A DNA stretch of 64,000 nt from the NCBI GenBank assembly GCA_026120185.1, contig JANUWF010003377.1:2429001-2493000 (forward strand), written 5' to 3'. The notes under the pieces are model-generated. The model was not told the origin of the DNA. It saw only the letters and a program-made list of their open reading frames with translations, and did not search any database. Source of the stretch: Voacanga thouarsii. Lineage: Eukaryota > Streptophyta > Magnoliopsida > Gentianales > Apocynaceae. Shown in pieces: positions 46,401-56,330 of this stretch; the stretch's first letter is position 1, and every line of letters starts with the position of its first letter. The position numbers and the translations under genes were made by a program.

Positions 46401-48905
46401 AAGGAGTATGGATTTAAGCAAGCTTTGGTGGATCATACTCTGTTTTATAAGAGGGAGCATGATGATATTACCTTGCTTATTATTTATGTTAATGACATGA
46501 TTATTACAAGTAGTAATGCTAGTGAGATAGAGAAACTTCGACACTATTTGGCTAAAGAATTTGAGATGAAGGACTTGGGGGTTCTAAAATACTTCTTGGG
46601 TGTTGAAGTATCTCGGTCCAAGCAAAGACTTTTTCTCTCCCAACGGAAGTATATTTTAGATCTCTTAGCTAAAACTGGTAATTCTACCTGTGAACCTGTA
46701 AATACTCCCATTAAGGTGAATCATAGTCTATCTATCTATCCTGATCAGATTCCGACTAACAAGGAGAGATATCAGAGACTAGTGGGGAAGTTGATTTATC
46801 TAACCCACACTAGACCTGATTTATCATATGCAATTAATGTTGTCAGTCATTTTATGCACAATCCAAGTGATCGACACATGAATGCAGTGAATCGTATTTT
46901 AGCTTGTCTGAAGTCCTCTCCAAGTAAAGGTATTATGTTCTCAAAACATGGGCACTTGGATATTGTGGGTTACACAGACTCTGACTTTGCTAGCTAAAAA
47001 GTCTACTTCAGGCTATGTGTCATTCGTTGGAGGTAATTTGGTGACTTGGAGGAGTAAGAAACAGAATGTGGTGTCATTGTCTAGTGCAGAAGCTGAATAC
47101 CGGGCTCTTCATCATGCAACCACAAAGCTTGCTTGGTTAAAAATTCTCTTAACAAAACTCGGGTTTAGTCCAAAGAAACCTGTGGTACTTTATTGTGATA
47201 ACACTGCAGCTATTGAGATAGCTAACAATCCGATTCAACATGATCGAACTAAGCACATTGAACTTGATAGGAATTATATCGAGGATAACCTGGATTTTGG
47301 TATGATAGAGGTTCCTTACATTAAGATTGCAGATCAGCTGGCTGACATGATGACTCACGCTGTTACTAGTGGCTCATTTTATGCATCATTATCCAAGTTG
47401 GGCATGTGTGATATCTATGCACCAACTTGAAGGGGAGACTTAGCATATATAACTGCACACTTATTTAGGAATTATAGCGGTAATATTCCTGTAATTATTT
47501 CCTGTAATTATACCTATAATTTTTATGTATAGTTGACTTACCTTAAATAGGTCTAGGTATCTTGTATAAATACCTTGAAATATATGGAATAAACATAAGA
47601 GTGTTTTTCAGTCAATTATTATTTGGTACACAACCTTACAGCTACTCCTACACATGTGGATGCTCAGCCATTAAGGACACATAGCATTTTGCTTAAAACC
47701 AATACAGAGATGTGTGGATTTTACAGCTGAATGATCAAATGGACAGAATGGCAAAGGACACAGATGATTGCAATTTTTTTTGTTTTTAATTTTAGAATAA
47801 TAAAAGACAATAATGATCAAATTGATATTCTTAAAATCCAAAAACCTTGTGACATAAGCATCCTCAAATACCCTAACAACACATAGCCTAAACAATAAAA
47901 GCAAAGAAAATTGAAGGACATAGAGCTTCTAACTTGCAAATAAATAATACATTGATGCACACCATTGTAAGAAGTTATCACATATTAAAGATAAATCATA
48001 ATTGTGTATTGGAAAATTTGTCCCTTCACTTGATAAAATTGCCAACCTATATTATTAGAACCTTTGATTGAGGACTAATGATCATGCTACTTATCCTTCT
48101 CTAAAAGAGATGATGGCACAATACAGCTAAAACAACTGAATTGCATCCAATATTCCTCCTATGAAAGAGAAGAATGGCAAGATTTCCAAGGATCATATTT
48201 TAAGCTGCTTTACAATGTTTCAGATTTTTGTTGCTTTGCTCTGGGCTCTAATGGATTCAAAGATTGTGAAGAAACTAGTTGTATCTTTCCCCCCAATATT
48301 TTCCTAAACACTGCACACAGTTAATACTCTCCATAACTAAATTCATCTTTCAGCTAATCCAAAATGTATCTAAGGTTTTTCCTTTCATGTGGCACATTTT
48401 ATATCCCACGAAAATTTTGTGAAATAAGAAATTCTTTTGGATTAAAAAAATAAAAAATAACTCATCTGTTCACCTCATAGAAGAGAATGCAGTAACAGAA
48501 GCACCAAGATGAACCAAGAAATTTCACGAGCAATATTCTATTAGAAAAACCCACATGTCTTACGTGTCAAGAGCCAATAAAATTGTAATTTGGGAAGTAA
48601 AAGACAGAGGGAGCTGCCCTCACAGCATCAAGGAGTTCAGCATTTAATGATAATAGCACATAATCTATTAGTAGCATACTATCATCCAATTCAATACTTC
48701 AATTCCCCGGTAGGGAAATACAAAATATAATGGCAATTCAGCTCCAAAACCACATTTTCCAGTAAAAAATTCTTTCCAACTCCTAATGGAAAAAAAAAGG
48801 GAAACAAGAATAAATACCAAAGGCGCCTGATTGTGTCTTCTGCAACAAGTGCTCCTCGGCACGGGGGAAAGCATCCAAGCTTTTGATTGCTTGTTTGACA
48901 CCCAT
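31446..48905 (-). CDS. ERV41/ERGIC2-like ER-Golgi COPII cargo receptor (11 coding exons)
   Basis: Exons in order of translation: 48818-48905, 41941-42023, 41648-41723, 41410-41477, 40401-40485, 38446-38603, 38281-38364, 34552-34698, 32633-32741, 32424-32543, 31446-31519. All junctions are GT-AG and the phases match. The sum is 1092 nt, giving 363 residues ending RSLLL and TGA. The ATG is in MGVKQAIKSLDAFPRAEE, the expected family start. Residues ~10-60 form the ERGIC_N domain with a first membrane span (SIVGLVVMVTLFIHEL). The lumenal part includes MSVDLKRGETLPIHINMSFP and GCWVYGSLDVQRVAGNFHIS. The COPIIcoated_ERV domain contains LSFGPKYPGIHNPLDG, TEYFSPINEYDRTWP and VYFLYDLSPITVTIKEERRS. A second span lies near CAVLGGTFALTGML. 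Members cycle between ER and Golgi as an ERV41-ERV46 complex, retrieving or packing cargo. Unusual: a His/Asp-rich lumenal loop at ~125-155. Intron 1 is 6.8 kb because of a copia insertion. A 5' untranslated exon boundary is likely at 48940. Confidence 0.95.
33655..34320. mobile_element. Probable MITE (long inverted ends) in an ERV41-like intron
   Basis: The left end (33660-33710: TTTTGTCACTAAAGTA, then ACCCCATTTC and ACTTTGATATC) is a diverged reverse complement of the right end (34258-34320: GGGTATCAAAGTAAAAATGG, GGTGAAACG and ACTTAGGTGATAAAATC). The interior has no open frame of note. It looks like a Mutator-type non-autonomous element. The target duplication is not clear. Confidence 0.5.
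36562..37041. mobile_element. Stowaway-type MITE in an ERV41-like intron
   Basis: It starts CTCCCTCCGTCCACAAATAA and ends TTATTTATGGACGGATGGAG, near-perfect inverted ends with the Stowaway consensus CTCCCTCCGT. TA dinucleotides flank it (36560-36561 and 37042-37043), the target duplication of Tc1/mariner elements. It is 480 bp long and non-coding, and lies in the intron between the 38281-38364 and 34552-34698 exons. Confidence 0.9.
39830..39872. repeat. Poly-C and (AT)n microsatellite
   Basis: A run of C (about 39832-39841) is followed by about 13 AT dinucleotides, in an intron of the ERV41-like gene. Confidence 0.9.
42681..42854 (+). repeat. 5' LTR of the copia element in intron 1
   Basis: The repeat starts ACTTAGCATATATAGCTGCA and ends GTCAATTATTATTT. 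A TATA-like CTTGTATAAATACC lies at 42791-42805 and AATAAACATAA downstream. The ends do not show the usual TG...CA. Confidence 0.88.
43002..47430 (+). pseudogene. copia gag-pol polyprotein (RE1-like), broken
   Basis: GAG begins at ATG 43002 with a UBN2-type domain (IKLDGTNYRVWSKILEMHI, then LINSMTDNLMSHF). A zinc-knuckle-like CTHCNSTRHTVDVC follows a frame change near 43700. The protease motif reads WVIDSRATDH where D-S-G-A is normal. Integrase shows the LWHCRLGHPTFSYLERLFPK pre-integrase block, then FFIDDCTRVSW, HSDNGREF and NGVAEHKN (D, D, E retained). RT shows GCKWVFIVKYKSDG, VKNAFSHGDL and a catalytic motif changed from YVDD to YVND. RNase H ends the frame (SLSSAEAEYRAL, YCDNTAAIEIANNP, HIELDRNYIED). 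Other breaks: a stop near 44083 and frame changes near 44590, 45970 and 47000. Mutated protease and RT active sites mean it is inactive even without the frame breaks. Confidence 0.93.
47438..47624 (+). repeat. 3' LTR of the copia element in intron 1
   Basis: Nearly identical to 42681-42854 apart from a short tandem duplication around TGTAATTATTTCCTGTAATT and about four substitutions. Confidence 0.88.
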
Positions 48906-49810
48906 ATCTCAATTTACAATCCTATCATGCAATATATTATCTGCAGATGGAAAAGATTATAAATTTAACATATATAATGCAATTTTGAGATGAAGAACGC
49001 AAGAGGAAAGAGAATACGGCTATCAACTTCGCATTTATCCTGTCAATATTACACAACACATAGCTCCAATTTAAATTCCTTAGAAATCAAAGCACAAGTT
49101 TAGAAATTAACGATTTTCATGAAACAAAATTCGAACAAAAAATACAAAGAATTCACAAAGAAATTTTGATAAAGTACCAAATTCAATACAAACATAAAAT
49201 TATACTAGAATTTTCCGAAGAAATGAAATAAGTTCTTGAAGAACCAATAAGAACCTCAATGATCCGTCTCAATTCCACTATATGCCGGTGGACGAGAGAG
49301 GGAGAAAGACTAGCTTTGGTGGAGGAACGGCTTCCTCGGGGGTGAGCAAGGTGAAGAATCTAAGGCTTCCGATTCCGCCGAAGAATACGGAGACGGAGAC
49401 AAAGGTCCGACTGGGCAGAAACGACGACGATGATGGAACCAAAAGAGAATGTGTGCATCACGCGTTCTATTTACCATTGGGCTTTCTTGCAGAACCCAAA
49501 GTCGAAGTCCAACAAAATAAACTACAGGTCTAATTTCTTCCAGAACTCCCAGGCCCCAGGGATGGACCAAACCCATGACCCACGAGGCCCAATATATCCG
49601 CCATCCTACTCTCGCGTTGCTCCCCTCGAGTCCACCAAAAATTGAGCTCTTAGCTTCTTCTATGTTAGAAGAAGCGAATGATGTCCCAGCGCAACGCTCT
49701 CCCATCCTCTTTGCCCACAAGTATTACTAGTGGTTATTTTGCTTCGTCACTGAGCTTTCATTTGCATCGACCATTTGAATACGCGAGTGGAGAAATTTTG
49801 GATTCAAGGT
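48906..49810. promoter_or_regulatory. Probable divergent promoter, ERV41-like (left) and PORR locus (right)
   Basis: The left side looks like a 5' untranslated exon of the minus-strand gene: 48906-48940 ends at CTGCAG on the plus strand, which is an acceptor on the minus strand. A possible first exon starts at 49255. The middle is GC-richer than the surroundings and holds two site II elements, TGGGCT at 49478-49483 and TGGGCC (minus) at 49586-49591. TCP factors bind such elements in housekeeping and organelle-protein promoters. The right side (49640-49809) ends CAAG before GTTAGA, a plausible rightward 5' untranslated exon and donor. Transcription starts are inferred. Confidence 0.45.
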
Positions 49811-50194
49811 TAGATTTGATATTTGGTTTGGTGATTCTTTAAGAATTTTGAAAATCCGAAAAAGAAAATTTATTTAACACAGATGTCGTTGCTATTTCAT
49901 GATGTCTGCTGTAAATCTGTGTCTTGATTTCAGCTGATGGGTGGTTTTGGTTGATAATTTAGACTATGCTTTTTTCCCCTTCTTCTTTTTCTTTTTCCTT
50001 CTCGGGGGGCGCTAATCCAACAAGGTTCTTTGTCATGAGGACTATTGGCTAACATTAACGGCTATGTGATATATTGAAAAGGGGATTGATATACGATTTA
50101 CCTTTGTTGTATGGATGTAATGGAATTGAAATATGGTTCTGGGGTTATAATTGCTGAAGTAATCATATTCCCGTATTCTATTTCTCCTTGTCTT

Positions 50195-50490
50195 CCACTA
50201 CAGCGGGTGAGATAGCGCCGTCCACTGTCTGTTCAGCTGTTGTTCAGCTGTTGTACGGCTATGGGAAGACAGCACACAATACAAGAAGCAATACCTCGGG
50301 ACAATTCACTAGCTCAAATACATTTGAGGAAAGAGATGGACCGTCTCTTCCTCTAACTCCCATATCTCACCTTCCAGAATGTCTCCATTGTTGTAACGTG
50401 TCCTTGAATTGTAACACACCCCCCGAAAACTTTGCAACAACTGGTAAACCCATACACTTTTTTGGTATCTTCCTACCAATTTGTGACAAA
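50195..50490 (-). pseudogene. NLR (NB-ARC, GLPL to RNBS-D) fragment, left arm of an inverted pair
   Basis: On the minus strand it reads IGRKIPKKCMGLPVVAKFSG, then VLQFKDTLQQW, EIWELEE and VHLFPQMYLS. This aligns with the gene at 25811-28560 (GREISKKCKGLPLVATFLGS, then KFKDTVRQW, EIWELEE and LFPQIYLS). DNA similarity runs on past the RNBS-D region to the equivalent of the AQGYLSSSGK segment. One frame change falls within it. It comes from a paralogue of that NLR. Confidence 0.8.
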
Positions 50491-50554
50491 GTTGAACAAG
50501 GAATTTGAACAAATTGTGGCAAAGTTGAACAAGGAATTTGAACAATAATTTGAA
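50491..50554. repeat. Spacer between inverted NLR arms with a 33-bp tandem repeat
   Basis: AAAGTTGAACAAGGAATTTG, followed by AACAA, occurs at 50488 and again at 50521. These two units make up most of the spacer. Confidence 0.85.
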
Positions 50555-50690
50555 CAAATTGGTAGGAAGCAAAATAGTGTAACGGCTTGGCAAAGTTTTT
50601 GGGAAACCTCTTACAGACACATTACAACAATAGCGAGATGTACCGGAGAGTGAGAAATGGGAGTTGGGGAAAAATGTTGGGATAGTCTAA
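50555..50690 (+). pseudogene. NLR fragment, right arm of an inverted pair
   Basis: On the plus strand AAATTGGTAGGAAG, GTTTTTGGGAAACCTCTTA and GAGAGTGAGAAATGGGAGTT align with the NLR gene at 26900-27050 (ATTGGTAGAGAG, GTTTTTGGGAAGCCTCTTA, GAGAGTGAGATATGGGAGTT). They also align, in inverse orientation, with the left arm. No reading frame survives. Several wordings are closer to the gene at 25.8 kb than to the left arm, so the arms may come from different copies. Confidence 0.7.
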
Positions 50691-53598
50691 AAGTTTGTTG
50701 GATTGTGAGTAACCAGTGGCAGCAAAACTTGATAATGGGTAAAGAAGGGAGACATTTTTTATTTTTGCTGATTGAGAACTAAACTGAATATTTTACCGTT
50801 CTTAGCATCCCGTTGATAGCCATATGAAAATACGCATCATGCCAGCCTAGTATATTTGTCATTCACTTAAAATAACTGGTCTTTCCAAATCTAGGTATTT
50901 GAGGAGGAGGCAAAATCCCAGAACGTTTCAACTGTAATTGTTTAACACCTACTGTTTTATTCATTTCATATAGTTTGATCTCTTATTCTTTTACAATTTG
51001 CAAACGAAGTTATATGCTGTGATAAAGACTTGAGATTGCAGGAGAGGCAGACCTTACACAAGAAAAGGAAAAAATAAGTTATTTTGCTCTTTCAATTGCC
51101 AAATTTTAACCATAAAGAGGGAAAAAAAGGCCAATCAGTTACTTTACAACATAAAGGGTTATGTTGTCTATTGCATTTGTAATACTCTAGGTATAAGTCA
51201 TTTGATTTTCTTGGTCAGCATTTCTTCAAATGCATTCCACGTGAGAGCACTTAAGTAACTTTTGGAGCTTGTAATGGTCCTCAATGCAAGTCTCTGATGT
51301 TGTTTGGATTGGAAGCCATTAATAAAGCATGACAAATAATGTGAGGTTAGTCAAAAGTGTACTTTCAAAATTGTAAGATAGGGAGAATGTGATCATTTTG
51401 TAATCTTGCTATTATAACTTAGGTTTGCATGCTGGCTTTTATTTTCCTAAACTTAAATCTCTGCAAAATGTTAGTTTATGTATGGCTTGAAGTATCGTGA
51501 CCAACTTTTCAAACAATCAATGTTGGTAGTTAGTAGGCCTACTTGGACTGCATTCAAAAGACGAAAAGCTATTTTTTTTTTGGTATCTGATTACATGCAT
51601 GAAAATGTTCCCTTTTTCAGAAAAGATATCATGATAATCTACAAGGAATGGTTATAGGCAATTTTTTATAGATTCCTTCATCATCCTAGCCCCAGAGATC
51701 TGTCCTTTTTTTTGGGTTTATTATTATTATTATTATAGCTACTGGTGCATGATGATTTATTAGGCATAGATATGGGTTTCAGAATATATTTTTGTATTTT
51801 GGTTTGTTCTTAAGTATCTAAGGGGTAGTAGTGTTTTATAATTGCCAAATTTGGAGGTTCTAAATATATTGAACGAAGGTTCTGTGAATCAAGTTCTGCA
51901 CATGAACGGTAGATTTTTCTAGTATATAAAAGCAACCCAATGGTCCCACTCTTTGCAATATTACTGGTATATAAATTTACTTTGCACATTAAGTCCTCCA
52001 GTGACTTTGCTGAGTTTTGTCAGTTCAGTTTCATCTGTAGAATTGCTGATTAATTTTTGGTTATCAATAATTTGCCATGTTTGTCCTATTCAATTTTTAG
52101 ATGAAATATGAGGAATTACAAATGCTTTAAGTGTTGGGTTTTGTATAGCTTGAACCGTGAGATATTTCTATGAATGCGCTATGTGTGTCTGGAGATTTAC
52201 AAAATGGGATGGGACCAACCATTTAACTAGATATTCATAACTGGAGATATTCTTCTCAAAATTTTTGTTCAAGTTGGGAATACCCAAAGTTTGCTAAAGC
52301 TTGAAAGTTGATTATTCTGTTACCTTCATCTTTCTTATACAAAAGTCAAGCTAGATTGTTTACTTAGAGGAATAGTTTGGTCATACTGCTGTTTGGTACT
52401 TGCAATTTGCATACATTTTAGTGTCTGATTGAATGCTGGAGTATGAAGGTTGTTAAATTTTGTGCAACTGATGGCTGCAAAACCTTACCACTTGTCCGTA
52501 TATTGCAAATTGGATGTCTTGCCACAATTTTTAATGAAGTTGCCATATTTGAAATTTTCAATTGGAAGCATTAGTGGCAACTTTCTCTGCCATTGATGTT
52601 AATAGATTTTTAGTTGCAACATTCCTCCAGCAATGAAGATGTAATATTCCTGGCAATCCAAACACCATTTCTGCAATGTGTGTTCAGTGACAAATATAAA
52701 TTGATGATTTCATAGGGTTAATCTTTAGTGCCCCTAAAAATCATTTCTAACAACTTATTAGTCATTCCCCATCTCTCTTGTTTGAATAGAAGGAAGGTTT
52801 ACCGGGAAAGTGTGAGAAAGAAAAAGTGAACTAAAGAAAAGGAAAAGAATGTTATTTTCCTTTGGCTGGAAAATTAGGCAAGAAAGTTAAATAACCATTG
52901 GTTTGTTGTCAAGGAAGTTGAGGGAAAGTTAGTTATATAATGAGTTGAGTAGATTTTTATAGACCTCTGTAGAATATCAACTTCAAATCTGAAATGTGTC
53001 AAAGAAAAAATATTAAATCAGGAAGTAGAGAAAAATTATCGATTAAGAAGATGATGACGGATATGAAGAACCTTATAATCTTTTGGTTTAAACTGAAGGG
53101 AGATAAATCTTCTCATTTATATATAAGGAGGAGTGTTGAAGAAGTAGAATATTTTCCCTTTTTAATTATTAAAAAAAAAAAAAAAAAAGTGATGTTGAAG
53201 GAGAGAGAAAAAATCAGATAAATTTTGTTGAAATATTTTAACAGGAAAAAAGCATGTTGTTCTATTTTCTTTCTCTTTTGTTGAGATAGATTTGATATCT
53301 GTTATAATCTTGATCATTTATTTCTGTTTTTATTGACATAGTACTTTATTGCTTATCCCAGTTCTTTCTTTCGGAAAGTGAGGTTTTGTTATTGGGGAAT
53401 CAATAAGTGAAGGAAATGCCAGCAGCAGCTTCTGGAGAGCATAAAGGGCTAAAGATCTACTAGAAGGCGCTATGCTTTAATTCTAGAACTTCTATTTCCC
53501 GTTTGGATTGGAAACAAACTTCTTATATATCTGATAACTTCCCTTCCCATCTCTCTTTCCGCTCCCCTCCTTTGAAGTTGTCAAACAAAGTGTTGCTT
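50691..53598. other. Non-coding sequence upstream of the PORR gene
   Basis: Nearly 3 kb without a recognisable gene or transposon end. It may be a long 5' intron of the PORR transcript (from a donor near 49809) or simple intergenic DNA. An A-run lies at 53170-53187. Confidence 0.4.
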
Positions 53599-55071
53599 AT
53601 GAGAATCATACAAAACTTCATCCTTAGCCTTGCAACAAAAACCGTACCATCCCCACTCTCCTTGATCCCGTTCAACTCTTCCACCATCCAAATACGATGG
53701 AAGAAAAAACCTGCTAACACAGCTCAAACTCGTCTCCAAGACAGAACCCGAGAACCTGGATTGGATCTTCTTACCAAAAAATTCATCAGACTCAACCGGA
53801 TCCTTAACCTCCATAGCCTTATCTGCACTAGAAAACGTGGTTCTTTTGTCTCTGTTCAGCTTCTTTCTAGGTTCTCTCCACTTGTGGGTCTTAGTGCAGT
53901 ACCCACTGGCGTATTTCTTCGAAAATACCCTCACATTTTTGAAGTATTTCCACACCCTGTTAAGCAAAGTCCATGTTGTAAATTTACACCAAAATTTGTG
54001 GATTTGATAAAGGAAGAGAATGATGTTATTTCTGAGCTTGAGAATGAGAGTGTCCTAAAAATATGGAAGATTTTGTTGATGTCTGTAAATGGTAGTATTC
54101 ATTTGCATGCACTTAGATTGACAAGGAAAGAGTTGGGCTTGCCCGAAAATTTTCGGGAGTCAATAATTCTCAAGTATGATAATATCTTTAGGTTGGTAGA
54201 TTTAGAAATAGTGGAATTATTAGATAAAGGTATTAAACAATTTAGTGAGGATGAGCGACTTTTAGGTGTAGCAGAAGTTGAAAAGTGGAGAGAAAGAGAG
54301 TATAGGGAAAAATGGTTGAGTGAATTTGAGGTTAAGTATGCATTTCCAATGAAGTTTCCAACAGGATTTAAGAAAGAAGCTGGGTTTAAGGAGAAATTAA
54401 GGAACTGGCAAAGACTTAATTATGTGAAACCCTATGAGAAAATGGAGGTTGTCCGTGTGCGCACTTGTGGTGGGGTTGAATGTTATGAGAAGAGAGCTGT
54501 GGGGATTATTCATGAGTTATTGTGCTTGACAGTGGAGAAAGTGCTGGAGGTTCAACATTTGGCTCATTTCCGGAAGGATCTTGGAATTGAGGTTAATATT
54601 CGTGAGCTTCTTTTAAAGCATCCAGGGATATTTTACTTGTCTATTAAAGGGAATAGTCAAATAGTTTTTCTCAGAGAAGCATATTCTCAAGGGTCTTTAA
54701 TTGAGCCAAACCCAATTTATGATGTTAGAAAGAAAATGATGGACCTTGTTTTATTTGGATCTCGTTGTACTAAAAAATTAGGAACCAAGAAGAATATCAG
54801 TGAGGAGGAACATGATGTAGCACGAGTTAGGGGTCCAATACAAACAAGTGACGGCGGTTTTGTCATTCCAATTCTGGAAAGCTTTTTGGAGGGCAGACAC
54901 GATGATGAGCCCGATGAAGTTATTGATTCATCTAAGAAAGAGCTAATAAAAGAGCAAGACATTATAACTGCTGGCAAAGACGGTTGCCAAGGAAAAGTTG
55001 GGTTCTGCCTTAGCCTCATTTCATTTCCCAATGATTCAATATGCGGAGTTTCTCCTGTTCCTCCTCTTTAG
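53599..55071 (+). CDS. PORR-domain organelle RNA-binding protein
   Basis: The single uninterrupted frame has its first ATG at 53599 (MRIIQNFILSLATK) and runs 490 codons. Upstream codons back to 53503 are open but have no ATG. Residues 1-33 lack acids and are rich in S, T, K and R, as in a mitochondrial or plastid presequence. The plant organelle RNA recognition (PORR, DUF860) domain follows at ~34-400: RWKKKPANTAQTRLQDRTRE, then GLSAVPTGVFLRKYPHIFEV, RKELGLPENFR, FRKDLGIEVNIRELLLKHPG and IFYLSIKG. PORR proteins (for example WTF1) bind group II introns and help splice them in organelles. This gene is intronless in its coding part, as is common in the family. The last ~90 residues are an acidic, less conserved tail. 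Which organelle and intron it serves cannot be told. No lesion is visible. Confidence 0.93.
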   Translation: MRIIQNFILSLATKTVPSPLSLIPFNSSTIQIRWKKKPANTAQTRLQDRTREPGLDLLTKKFIRLNRILNLHSLICTRKRGSFVSVQLLSRFSPLVGLSAVPTGVFLRKYPHIFEVFPHPVKQSPCCKFTPKFVDLIKEENDVISELENESVLKIWKILLMSVNGSIHLHALRLTRKELGLPENFRESIILKYDNIFRLVDLEIVELLDKGIKQFSEDERLLGVAEVEKWREREYREKWLSEFEVKYAFPMKFPTGFKKEAGFKEKLRNWQRLNYVKPYEKMEVVRVRTCGGVECYEKRAVGIIHELLCLTVEKVLEVQHLAHFRKDLGIEVNIRELLLKHPGIFYLSIKGNSQIVFLREAYSQGSLIEPNPIYDVRKKMMDLVLFGSRCTKKLGTKKNISEEEHDVARVRGPIQTSDGGFVIPILESFLEGRHDDEPDEVIDSSKKELIKEQDIITAGKDGCQGKVGFCLSLISFPNDSICGVSPVPPL

Positions 55072-56273
55072 CTGAGGTTGTTGCTCTACGGAATAGCTTT
55101 GAAGATTGTTGCTCATCATGAGCCTCTTTGATATTGGTTAGTACCATTTCATATGATTTTCTCCTTTTTTGATACTTTATTTACTTTGTGATTTCTTATA
55201 GATTTGTGTCCTTTCTTTGAGTAATGAAGTCACATTATATGGCTTTGCTCTTGCCCCAATTATTTTATTAGAACTCTTTTCCTTTCATTTTTACTAATTG
55301 ATATCAATTCCTAATGACATCCGGTTTCTTTGAATCATTAGTTGTAGGAAAATTCTCTATCTGATTCCCTTGTGTTGTCTGTAGCCTCAGTTAATAGATA
55401 TAAGTCGGATAATAGAACTTTGTTTTGTAATTTCCTTGGCCCTGCTGTTGATCAGCTTTGACAGATTAGTTATTTAAAGTTCCATATCTCGGGCTAAACA
55501 CTAGGTTTTCACATGATCTAGAATTTGACACAAGTGGGTGAGCATGTTGTCCAACTGCTGCATTTGACATTCCTAGTGATAGTGGGCTTCATGATGGCAT
55601 TTAAAATTTATGCCATTTGCGCACATTGACATTTTAGGCTTCTGAAGCTGAAAACAATATTTGCCAAAATTTTTGCAGATTTCCTTTTTTTTCCCCCTGA
55701 GGATTTCATGAAGAAGAGTGTCATTTATGATTTCCCCATGGCCTCTTTATCTTATATTTGATGATAAGATATATATAGATATATATATATATATTTTATT
55801 TTTTTTTTTTTTAAATTATGATTTATCAGATTAGTATGTTGCAACCTGCTTTGCCTTGAGTTCATGAATGGTATCATTTATGATTTTCCTCGTATGAATT
55901 GGTTAGAATTTATTTCTCAACTTTCAAATCTCTTTGATAGTTTTAGATGGAGGTTGTTTTCTAGGAAGGTATATGGATATAAGTTGAACGTTGCTATTCA
56001 TTTTTTAGTCTCTTTACTGATTATTTCTTCAGAAGAGCAAATGATACTTTGTCAAGCAAGAACACACTTTCGTGTATAGCCTAGGGGAGACTTTAATGTG
56101 TTGGTTTTATCCCAAAATTGCTAGTTTAAGGCAGATGTTTTTCTTTTCTTTCGTAATATACAAGAAAAGTGCTTCACCCTTCTAATGGAAGGTTTTAGAT
56201 TCTAAATTCTTTTTGTGGTTGCTTTGGTAGCAAAGTAGTAATCAGTGTTTCTGCAAATATCTTTGCACTATTA

Positions 56274-56330
56274 CTCCCTCCTTTCGATGTCCACATTTGA
56301 TTTGACACAAATATTTGAGTGAGAAATTGG
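56274..56330. mobile_element. Stowaway-like terminus, single end
   Basis: TACTCCCTCCTTTCGATGTC, then CACATTTGATTTG, matches the Stowaway-type terminal pattern. No matching inverted right end was found, so the element is truncated or too decayed to trace. Confidence 0.45.

Larger units (their letters stand above)
42681..47624 (+). mobile_element. Ty1-copia retrotransposon in intron 1 of the ERV41-like gene
   Basis: The element has two LTRs (42681-42854 and 47438-47624), a primer-binding site TGGTATCAGAGAC (42855-42867, initiator-Met tRNA type), a gag-pol region in copia order (protease, integrase, RT, RNase H) and a polypurine tract AAGGGGAG (47430-47437). GGTAC flanks both sides (42676-42680 and 47625-47629) as a 5-bp target duplication. 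The exact edge is ambiguous by up to four bases because TTGGTACAC is shared at both flanks. It lies antisense to the host gene. LTRs differ by a few substitutions and one ~13-bp duplication (TTTCCTGTAATTA), so it is moderately young. Coding lesions make it non-autonomous. Confidence 0.95.

Noticed and set aside
49310..49720. 136-codon minus-strand open frame and an overlapping 83-codon plus-strand frame
   Set aside because: They lie in the GC-richer divergent promoter and 5' untranslated region, have no family motif and do not fit the ERV41-like start at 48905.
53503..53598. Possible longer N-terminus of the PORR protein
   Set aside because: The frame is open here but contains no ATG. The apparent start is TTG; the first ATG is at 53599 and gives a plausible targeting peptide.
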